DNA from: Amoebophrya sp. AT5.2
Taxonomy: Eukaryota; Sar; Dinophyceae; Syndiniales; Amoebophryaceae
Length of the DNA: 12,714 bases
NCBI GenBank assembly: GCA_005223375.1
Contig: RXOD01005732.1
Span: forward strand, 1-12,714
Direction: 5' to 3'
The position numbers and the translations under genes are program-made. This document shows, in pieces, positions 6,021 to 12,714 of this stretch. A model generated the notes under the pieces. It did no database searches. It was not told the DNA's origin and saw nothing but the letters and a program-made list of their open reading frames with translations. Every line of letters starts with the position of its first letter. Position 1 is the stretch's first letter.

Positions 6021-9000
6021 ATGCCAGCTCATATGCAGAACCGCAGGCGGCAGCTTATCCGCCGGGTAGCTCCAGGGACCGAGTTTCACGAGCCAACAGG
6101 GGAGCGCGTGTTTAGGAAGGGGCATATAAATTTGTCGAAGGCGAAAAAGTTTTGCGAAGTGCTGCTCAAGACTCGGAGCAGCAGGACGATGGGCGGGCTG
6201 GTTGGTGTGGATTCCGATTCCAGCCACAACTGCATGCCGACCTCGGTGTGGAGAAATATTAGGCGGTGGTACAAGAATAGTGTTTATACCGCTGAACACC
6301 CAGTAAGGTTCGGAACTGTCGCCAACGACGTGGACGGGGCAGAGGCACCAACTGCCACTCAGTGCGTGGAGGTTTGCTTCACGATCAACGAGGACAGCAC
6401 CGTCTACGTGGCCGAGTTTCATATCATCGACCAGCGCGCAGTCTCGACATTTCCTCTTCTTCTCGGAGTCCCGTTTATAAAGTCGTGCCGGGGCGTGTTG
6501 AGTTTTGAATTCACACCCCCATTTGTGACCTTGCTTGGTCGCCGTCACATGTTTGCTGAGCAGGACATAGCCATGGTGGAGATCGCGGTAGTTCCCCGGG
6601 ACCAGGCACTAGGACGCGTCGCGCCACCACCGGGACCGAGAGTGTGGTTTACACATGCAGTCTCTCCTGCTGCACTACTATCCAGTGACGCGAAGACATA
6701 TTTAAGTTTGGCGAACCGCGCTAGTATGGCGTTCGCCTCGGTCGAAAACCTAAGACCAAAGGCCCGACCGCAAGTTCAACTGCCGCTGTACGTGGAGAAG
6801 CAGCTTGCGCAGCTAAAGCCGGAGTGGCGGGCAGGGCTAGTCGCCTTTGCTCAGGACCACGCCTGTCACGCATGCAGCGCACTGGCGTCGTCAGGCGAGG
6901 AACAAGTAGGCATGGAGCCAGGGGGGCTTTCCGACGAGGAGTCCCAGCTTCTCGGGGCGATGGAGGGAGCGGAACCAGAACTCATGGAGGACGAGGTAGG
7001 GGAGGTTGCACAGCAGATGCACGTGACCCAGGCCGAGTACGATTATCTTCTTCGGGAGCATCGTCGTCTTGGTCACTCTCCCGCCATTGTGAACCTGTTC
7101 ACGGGACCCGCGAAGGCCGCGCTCATCGAGATCAGAAGGCAATGCCGCTTGTGCCAGCTGTTCGACAACGCCAAGGAAGTGCGACAGCGTGCCGCCTTGC
7201 AGCAGTACGCGCCCTATCCAAATCTGATTTGGATAGCAGATCTTGTGTCGACCCCTATAGGGGATTGCATAAAGATAATAGACGCATGTGGAAGAATAAG
7301 GGCGGCGGAGCTGATCGATGCGGGCGCAGGGGCAGGAGGAAAGGTCGGAGCTGCCATCAGGTGCTTTTGGCGCATGAAGGTAGCGTGCCAGGGAGTTGCC
7401 AAGACGCTGTTGTACGACCAGGGGTCGGAGTTCACGGGGCGGAAATTTAGGCGGGCTGTAGTCTCGCAGAACTGCCGGCCGCACGGAGTAGCGTTTAAAG
7501 CCGCGCACCGAATATCTAAATTGGAGAGGGAGAACGGCCAGCAGAGACAGATGATTAACAAAATTATTTGTAAGCCGTACTGCCCATGGCTTGAGGTATT
7601 TTTGTGGTCGTTGGCGCAGGAGCAGGTGCTGTCGGAGTCGCTGGACGGCGAGGACGTCTCCAACGTCATGCGGGAGGTGCTCCGCGTCGAGAACAACAAG
7701 AACAACTGGCCCAGTGAGTTCGAGCTGAAGCAGGAGATACTGCAGGAGGCAATATACCAGCTCAACTCGGTGCCAGTGCTGAATACCTGCCTGTCCGCTT
7801 TCAACCTGATGAGCGGTTCGCTCCATCGCGGAATCCGCGATTGGGAAGCGCTGCACGCGAGCTTCGAGGACGACCCGGACATCAACAGCATGGCAGAAAT
7901 CGACCAGTTCACGTGGAGGAAATTCTACATTCAAGACGGGATGCGGCGCTCTATCACCAAGAAGGACATGGAGAATTATTGCAAGCGGCGGGAGCTTGTG
8001 GGGAGGTCCTACAAGCGGGGCGTGAAGGTGGAAGACTTCGAGGTCGGCCAGGAGGTAGGGGTCCGGCGCAAGAACGGGAAGTTCGCGCAATACTACGAGG
8101 GAACCGTGAAGGCGTTGGACACCGCCGGCAACCAGGTCATCGCGCAGAAGGGAAATTCTACGGTTCCCTACCCGCCGAAGGACGTGTCGGGAGAAAAGCC
8201 CGCGATTGGTGAGGGGTACGAGATGGAGTTGTATCCTGACGAGGAGTACATGGACGTTATACTGTCCAGATTTAATGTAGAAGGCGGAAGCATCTTTGAG
8301 GAGGATGTAGGGGAATATCCATCGGCCATCCAGCCCGCTGATGAGATTATCGCGCGTGACCCTCTAGTTGAAGTTCGTGGGGGGGAGAGCACGCACCGGG
8401 CCCGAGCACTTGGAGAGGATGCTCGGGTTCCGACTTGTCCCGGTTGCAGTCGAGCTTTTACTTCCCGCAATCGATTGTTGCAGCACATGTCGGGTTGCAC
8501 GGAAATTCGTCCAGAAATCCGGTCCAGATCAGGTAGGAGCGCAGCCTTGGACCTGGATGTACAGCCGCCAGACGATGCCCTCGGCATAGACAGCACAGCC
8601 CTGCCTGCAGCAGTTCCAGCAGTAGGAATCCTAAAGAAGGAAAAGCAGGCGCAGGAAGTAGCGGAAGTAGCAAACCCGGCCACAGCTCTTGCTGGAGCTC
8701 CACCACCTTCAACAAGTAGCGACGAGTCCTCATCGCGCCTCAATTCTGTGGTGGAAAGAGAGGCGTTGCGGGACAACGATGGCCAGCAGATCGACGCAGA
8801 CGCACTGAGCGAAGAGCTCGAACGCGCAACGGCACAGTTGGATCCAACAGCAGCAGGCCTAAGCGCGCGCGCAGAACGTTATGCGAGGCGTCGCAACAAG
8901 TTAGACAAGCACTGGGCAGAAAATCTAAAACGACAGAGACAAGTTCCTCCTGAGCCTTCGCAGTCCTCTTCTTCGTCGAGCAACGACGACATGGGCCGCA

Positions 9001-12000
9001 AGGACACGCCGGCGCAGGAGCCGGACATGAAGCGTTTTCGGTCGAAGACCGGAAATTTGTACAAGACAGCAGCAGCTGATCCTCTCCTGTCTCAGACCGC
9101 AGACCGGAGACCAGTGCGGATGCCGCCAGACACTCCGCTGTTCGTCGACGGACGGGCAAGCTCCTTTTTGCTGAAGGCGCTGGACGACTGCGTGACGGAG
9201 ATGTCGCTCCAGGTGGAGAAAGGTAAAATCTTTTTGACGCCGTCGCGTTTTGTAGAGCCGAAGACAAAATGGAGACAGTTTGACTTCTCGGCACTACTTC
9301 CCCTCCAGCAGCTACTCAACGACGAGCGAGAGAAGGGTAAGCAGGTCAACTTCACATACAAACTGATGGAAGACGAGAACCGCCCCTGTTCTATGTTGAG
9401 TCAGCTCCTCAACGGCCGGGAGGTGCAGACAGTGCTGAATAGCAAGGACAACCGGACGGAGATTGTCTACAACTGCACCGCCGTGGAGGTAGGTTGGGAA
9501 AGGGTGCCTGTAGGGAAGTTGAGGGGAGACCACTGTTTTGTGGCATTTGGCGAGGACGCGAGCCCAGAGTTTTTGGAGCCCGCGACGGCAGCAGAGCATC
9601 GACCGGGGTGCTGGGTGGCTAGAGTGTACTTCGAACACATGGAGTCGGCGCATCAGGGGATGAAGGATTTTGCCGCCGATTGCAAATCCTCCTCCATCAT
9701 CATGACGGATCGTGATGCGGAGGCGTTGGGGTTCATGTCGTATTTGTATGCGGCGTGTGTAGGTGAAGTACAAGCCATCGACAGGCACGGCGTTTTTGGC
9801 TCTCGCCATTCCCTCGACGAACTCGCCAAGGGACGGAAAAACCTAGTTTCAAGTCGACTTTTGTTGACCATCAAGATCGACCGCACGTCGGGAGAGATCG
9901 TGAAGCTGAAGTGCCGCTGGATCAGTCGCGGCTACGAGGACCGGCGCTTTCACCGCGACCGCCGCGTCGGGGAGCAGCCGTCGTGCCGAAGTCATACTTT
10001 GCACGACCAGACTTTGGTTCTCGTGGTGCAGTTCCTGCAGGCCATGGGCGTACCTCCGAGCATCGCCGATATTATGGAGGCGTTCCTGCAGGGTATCCTG
10101 CTGGAGGAGGCTTACGCGGATCCGACGCTGCAAGAAGTATACATCAAGGTGCCCAAGGTACTTCAGCGACTACATGTACCAGGGGTAGCCATCTTTGGCG
10201 AATGTGTTCGCCTTAGAAAATGTTTGCACGGACAGTCCGACGCCCCTTTATTGTGGGAGAAGTCGCTCTTCGCCGTGCTCCGGCGAGTAGGACTCACTCA
10301 GAGTCTGGTAGACCCGGCGTTGTTCATTTACTTCCCGACGGATGTGGAGCAGCGCACTGTAGCTACGGGGATGCAGCGAGAGTACTACATGACGAAGTTG
10401 GGGGAAATAGAGAAGTTGGACGTCACCGACGTGGCGGGCAAGGTCGCAATTTTAGATTCTGGCGCTTCGCGGAAAATCGACGAGCAGACTCCCCTCGCCG
10501 ATGATCCCCAGCTCATGGCGCCGCGATCTATCACCATTGCGAACGAGGTGATGCCTGCTACCCAGGGTTCAGTCAAGCCTTGTGGAGCCATAGGGATCCA
10601 CGTCGACGACACCCTGGGCGGCGGCGACCTGATCTTCTATCTTCGACTAAGTGTAGTATACCGCCGCTTTCCGCTGGGGTCGTGGGGACAGCTACACGCA
10701 GGGTTTAGGGACACATACGTGGGCCGTGAAGTGGTAGCCCGTCCTTTGTGTTTCGACCAGCGCGACCTTGCACTAGAGCTGCGCGACAGGGCGGAGGAGC
10801 TGGAGCTGGCGGACTTCCAGCCGCCTGCCGGCGCTGAAACAATGCCAACTGAGGAGGAGTTGGTGGAGGTGGAGAAAATTGTAGGCGTTGGGCGGGAGGT
10901 AGTGGCGGAGGAGTATCCTCCAATCAAGACGACTTCGTTCGACCCCTGGTCCGTTCCGGACAAGAACGTGCTGGTGGTGGCGACGGTATACCTGCTCTCG
11001 CAGGAGACGTACATACGGAAGGTCAAGGGCATCACCAAGACCGAGGTAGAGGAGTTTCAGCGCAAGCGCAAGACCACCACCAACGCGTTTCTCTTCAAGC
11101 AGATTTCCAACCCCTTTCGGGGCCGGGTAGGAGAGCTGGCGTGGGTGATGAAGTGCAACGCCGTCATCCTCGAGGCGCTCTCCACACTGGCGCAGACAGT
11201 GCACATTGTGGAGAAGGCGGAGGATTGGGAGACGGTGGAGGAGTTTGTTGATGATCTCAACAATCTCATAGGGCTGGCGCAGAACTACGGTCACTCGACG
11301 ATTCGGGTGTATCGTTTAGGGGGTTTGCACGAGCATTTTGTCATAGGCTCGGGGGACGCGGGGATGAAGCGGGTAGGAGGTGGAACTGACCTGGTCGCAT
11401 TGGCGACTATCCACAATACACCGCGCACCACATTCTCAAAGAAGCCGAAGAGAAAGGCATCTTCCTCCACCGGAATGGAGGTTTTGGCGATGAGGATGGT
11501 GACACACGAGATGGTGTATACCCTACAGATCGCCCCCGATCTCCATTTGTGCTTGCACCGTCGGCAGTTATTGGCGTTGACCGACGCGAAAAACCTGCTG
11601 GGCGAGCCAGGTGAGAAAAACCTAAAACCCGACTGGTCTTCCATAAACCAGTTGGTCGACCAGGGGCATTTGAAGGCTGGGCACATCCCGGGAAAGCTGA
11701 ACCCTTTCGACGTGCTGACGAAGACGCTGCGGGAAACGAAGCCCATCTTTCTGCACTTTGCCAAGAACAAAGGTTTGTTCGACCGACGGGTGCTGGAAGT
11801 GATTCACAGTTTTATCGACAAGGTGCAGGCAGACGAGCTGGAAGTGGCCATGCTGGACGAGATGGAGCTCGACGACGGCGCAGACGCAGTCGACGCGACT
11901 CTCAACGCCGAGCACTACAAGCAGAAGGCAGTAGTACTGGGACAGCCGGTTCGCGATCCACAAGAAGAAAATGTCGGTGTTAAAAATACCCCGGAGGCAG

Positions 12001-12704
12001 GCGGATCGCTCCCGGCAGTCCAGGACGAGGCAGGGACTGGGCAAATTCTACACACTTCCTGTTGCGGGGGTTCTTTAGATTTTCCTGGGGCTCCAGGGGT
12101 TTCCTCGCTGGCGGCGCAGCCTGCGGCTTCTCCTTCCATTGTTCCTCTTCTTCCCACGGCCAAGGGTGATTACTGGGTTGAGGGTTTGGAAGGGTTGACG
12201 CGGATGCACGTAAAGCCACGGAAGGCCCGTTTTACACCGCACGATGCCAAGCCAGTTACCCCGCGGTGGGCACTGCGGCATCTGTCGGATGGGCGGCGCA
12301 CCGCGTATATCTACGACGACACTTTACCAGGAGGCAGTCTGCTGTTGGAAGTAGACGACTGGAGGAAGGGGCCTAACGTACACACGCGGCTCGATGGGGA
12401 CCGCACCTGGACCGGTACTACGTGGTTTGGGAAGCGGGAGGAGTTCAGCGGGAAGCTGTTGTTCGAGCCGAGTGCTACGCTAATGCATGACCAGATTGCT
12501 GTGATGCTGGCAGCGCTGACTGCAGCACCAGGCGCAGTTTCGACCACTACTGCGCCATCAGTCACAGCTGCGACGGCAGGAGGAGGTTCTGGCGTTTCGT
12601 CGACGTCAATCGCGCCCGCCGGCGCTCCTGCAGCAGTAGTGCGTCCGCGTACCGAAGGTGAAAAGCGGTGGGGACGACCAGGAGCTCCACTCAACTACCA
12701 ATAG
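6021..12704 (+). CDS. pol: Copia-type Pol polyprotein: protease, integrase, reverse transcriptase, RNase H, C-terminal extension (2227 aa)
   Basis: This makes and integrates the DNA copy. Numbering is from ATG 6021; the frame is open back to 5895 and continuous with gag. Protease: D64-S-D66-S-S-H, then the flap-side motif LLGVPF (147-152); the usual Gly of DSG is Asp. Integrase: H347-x4-H352-x22-C375-x2-C378, then D407-x58-D466-x35-E502, with E502-R-x-N as in Copia; C-terminal barrel about 671-722. Linker: C2HC finger C806-x2-C809-x12-H822-x3-C826, followed by Ser/Pro/acidic sequence to about 1020. Reverse transcriptase: from about 1240, K-x-R-W-x-x-R-G, D1350 in ADIMEAFLQG, KCLHGQSDAPLLW, then H-V-D1529-D1530, with about 85 extra residues before that box. 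RNase H: D1779, E1820, D1855, D1897 (NPFDVLTK). About 300 further residues include an unassigned domain at 2050-2138. The length is well above the usual Copia Pol. Stop is TAG. Confidence 0.92.
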   Translation: MPAHMQNRRRQLIRRVAPGTEFHEPTGERVFRKGHINLSKAKKFCEVLLKTRSSRTMGGLVGVDSDSSHNCMPTSVWRNIRRWYKNSVYTAEHPVRFGTVANDVDGAEAPTATQCVEVCFTINEDSTVYVAEFHIIDQRAVSTFPLLLGVPFIKSCRGVLSFEFTPPFVTLLGRRHMFAEQDIAMVEIAVVPRDQALGRVAPPPGPRVWFTHAVSPAALLSSDAKTYLSLANRASMAFASVENLRPKARPQVQLPLYVEKQLAQLKPEWRAGLVAFAQDHACHACSALASSGEEQVGMEPGGLSDEESQLLGAMEGAEPELMEDEVGEVAQQMHVTQAEYDYLLREHRRLGHSPAIVNLFTGPAKAALIEIRRQCRLCQLFDNAKEVRQRAALQQYAPYPNLIWIADLVSTPIGDCIKIIDACGRIRAAELIDAGAGAGGKVGAAIRCFWRMKVACQGVAKTLLYDQGSEFTGRKFRRAVVSQNCRPHGVAFKAAHRISKLERENGQQRQMINKIICKPYCPWLEVFLWSLAQEQVLSESLDGEDVSNVMREVLRVENNKNNWPSEFELKQEILQEAIYQLNSVPVLNTCLSAFNLMSGSLHRGIRDWEALHASFEDDPDINSMAEIDQFTWRKFYIQDGMRRSITKKDMENYCKRRELVGRSYKRGVKVEDFEVGQEVGVRRKNGKFAQYYEGTVKALDTAGNQVIAQKGNSTVPYPPKDVSGEKPAIGEGYEMELYPDEEYMDVILSRFNVEGGSIFEEDVGEYPSAIQPADEIIARDPLVEVRGGESTHRARALGEDARVPTCPGCSRAFTSRNRLLQHMSGCTEIRPEIRSRSGRSAALDLDVQPPDDALGIDSTALPAAVPAVGILKKEKQAQEVAEVANPATALAGAPPPSTSSDESSSRLNSVVEREALRDNDGQQIDADALSEELERATAQLDPTAAGLSARAERYARRRNKLDKHWAENLKRQRQVPPEPSQSSSSSSNDDMGRKDTPAQEPDMKRFRSKTGNLYKTAAADPLLSQTADRRPVRMPPDTPLFVDGRASSFLLKALDDCVTEMSLQVEKGKIFLTPSRFVEPKTKWRQFDFSALLPLQQLLNDEREKGKQVNFTYKLMEDENRPCSMLSQLLNGREVQTVLNSKDNRTEIVYNCTAVEVGWERVPVGKLRGDHCFVAFGEDASPEFLEPATAAEHRPGCWVARVYFEHMESAHQGMKDFAADCKSSSIIMTDRDAEALGFMSYLYAACVGEVQAIDRHGVFGSRHSLDELAKGRKNLVSSRLLLTIKIDRTSGEIVKLKCRWISRGYEDRRFHRDRRVGEQPSCRSHTLHDQTLVLVVQFLQAMGVPPSIADIMEAFLQGILLEEAYADPTLQEVYIKVPKVLQRLHVPGVAIFGECVRLRKCLHGQSDAPLLWEKSLFAVLRRVGLTQSLVDPALFIYFPTDVEQRTVATGMQREYYMTKLGEIEKLDVTDVAGKVAILDSGASRKIDEQTPLADDPQLMAPRSITIANEVMPATQGSVKPCGAIGIHVDDTLGGGDLIFYLRLSVVYRRFPLGSWGQLHAGFRDTYVGREVVARPLCFDQRDLALELRDRAEELELADFQPPAGAETMPTEEELVEVEKIVGVGREVVAEEYPPIKTTSFDPWSVPDKNVLVVATVYLLSQETYIRKVKGITKTEVEEFQRKRKTTTNAFLFKQISNPFRGRVGELAWVMKCNAVILEALSTLAQTVHIVEKAEDWETVEEFVDDLNNLIGLAQNYGHSTIRVYRLGGLHEHFVIGSGDAGMKRVGGGTDLVALATIHNTPRTTFSKKPKRKASSSTGMEVLAMRMVTHEMVYTLQIAPDLHLCLHRRQLLALTDAKNLLGEPGEKNLKPDWSSINQLVDQGHLKAGHIPGKLNPFDVLTKTLRETKPIFLHFAKNKGLFDRRVLEVIHSFIDKVQADELEVAMLDEMELDDGADAVDATLNAEHYKQKAVVLGQPVRDPQEENVGVKNTPEAGGSLPAVQDEAGTGQILHTSCCGGSLDFPGAPGVSSLAAQPAASPSIVPLLPTAKGDYWVEGLEGLTRMHVKPRKARFTPHDAKPVTPRWALRHLSDGRRTAYIYDDTLPGGSLLLEVDDWRKGPNVHTRLDGDRTWTGTTWFGKREEFSGKLLFEPSATLMHDQIAVMLAALTAAPGAVSTTTAPSVTAATAGGGSGVSSTSIAPAGAPAAVVRPRTEGEKRWGRPGAPLNYQ
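6207..6480 (+). other. Aspartic protease region with D-S-D in place of D-S/T-G
   Basis: V-D-S-D-S-S-H aligns with the Copia protease motif V/L-D-S-G-A-S-H, and about 80 residues on LLGVPF aligns with the conserved (I/L)-L-G-x-x-(F/L) block. The catalytic Asp (codon 6210-6212) is kept, but the Gly is GAT (6216-6218), one G-to-A change from GGT. Position between Gag and integrase is correct for protease. Activity with Asp at this place is doubtful. Confidence 0.6.
8436..8498 (+). other. C2HC variant of a classical C2H2 zinc finger in the integrase-RT linker
   Basis: C-x2-C-x12-H-x3-C with F four residues after the second Cys and L three before the His matches the C2H2 finger spacing exactly, the last His being Cys. 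It follows the integrase C-terminal barrel by about 85 residues. It may remain with integrase after processing. DNA, RNA or protein binding is inferred from the family only. Confidence 0.6.
12168..12434 (+). other. Unassigned compact domain after RNase H
   Basis: Pol residues 2050-2138 read D-Y-W-V-E-G-L at the start, then H-x-K-P-R-K-A-R-F-T-P, L-P-G-G-S, E-V-D-D-W and W-T-G-T-T-W-F. The density of Trp, Gly and aromatic residues between low-complexity Ala/Thr/Ser flanks suggests a folded module. Copia Pol normally ends soon after RNase H. I have a loose impression of similar tails in protist Copia polyproteins but cannot confirm it. Confidence 0.4.
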
Positions 12705-12714
12705 ACGCGCAGGG

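Larger units (their letters stand above)
1..12714 (+). mobile_element. Ty1/Copia-type LTR retrotransposon, internal region (3' LTR not included)
   Basis: The whole window reads as one element on the + strand. The Copia assignment rests on domain order in the last ORF: protease, zinc-binding integrase, reverse transcriptase, then RNase H. In Ty3/Gypsy elements and retroviruses the integrase comes last. Gag lies upstream in the same frame. All three large reading segments are open over about 3,550 codons with only two TGA codons and no frameshift, which suggests a recent or functional copy. The pol stop is ten bases from the window end, so the polypurine tract and 3' LTR are missing, and I could not define the 5' LTR by comparison. 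It is unusually large and carries three extra small ORFs upstream of gag. Confidence 0.88.

Noticed and set aside
6891..8090. 399-aa open frame on the minus strand
   Set aside because: It lies exactly opposite the integrase part of pol. GC-rich codon use opens the antisense frame, and its translation shows no domain.
2043..12704. General reassignment of UGA to an amino acid
   Set aside because: Only two UGA codons occur in about 3,550, while TGG and Cys codons are common, and the small ORFs A-C also end in TGA with the next ORF in a different frame.

Overview
The window is the internal part of one long LTR retrotransposon of the Ty1/Copia (Pseudoviridae-like) type. It is recognised by the domain order protease, integrase, reverse transcriptase, RNase H on one + strand polyprotein. 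No cellular gene is visible. The host is therefore a eukaryote. The GC-rich intron-free coding sequence, the CCCH (not CCHC) finger in Gag and the divergent RT motifs suggest a unicellular alga or other protist, possibly a dinoflagellate, but the sequence alone does not settle this.

Layout. Positions 1-1249 have no convincing gene: probably 5' LTR and/or leader, with one strong hairpin (533-552), a TATA-like box and a weak candidate LTR/primer-binding-site junction at 1166/1167. Positions 1250-2043 hold three small overlapping ORFs (97, 89 and 88 aa). They look like paralogues of each other and share an F-[QKR]-x-[GN]-D-x-V start typical of small SH3/Tudor/KOW-like barrels. The last one meets gag through a TGATG stop/start overlap. 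Positions 2043-4439 are a 798-aa Gag with an acylation-like N-terminus (MGNLCG), about 330 residues of mostly coiled coil, a capsid-like globular region, a CCCH finger and a basic tail.

From 2043 to 12704 there is one reading frame interrupted only by two TGA codons, at 4437 and 5892. Both sit at domain boundaries, and each is followed by predicted RNA hairpins. The middle segment (4440-5894) has no ATG for its first 131 codons, so it is best explained as a readthrough extension of Gag; it carries a degenerate zinc knuckle. The third segment (ATG at 6021, 2227 aa) is Pol. It has a D-S-D protease motif where D-S/T-G is usual, an HHCC and D-x58-D-x35-E integrase with a C-terminal barrel, a classical-spacing C2HC zinc finger in the linker, an RT with an insertion of about 80-90 residues before the VDD box, an RNase H, and about 300 extra C-terminal residues with an unassigned W/P-rich domain.

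The probable working scheme is that the three small proteins and Gag come from a multi-ORF 5' region by reinitiation or leaky scanning, and that Gag-Middle-Pol is made at falling levels by UGA readthrough. The 3' LTR and polypurine tract lie beyond the window, so LTR identity, element age and integrity cannot be judged here. The least ordinary parts are the three-ORF barrel cassette, the in-frame double-UGA gag/X/pol arrangement, the acylated-looking Gag, and the zinc finger attached to the integrase.
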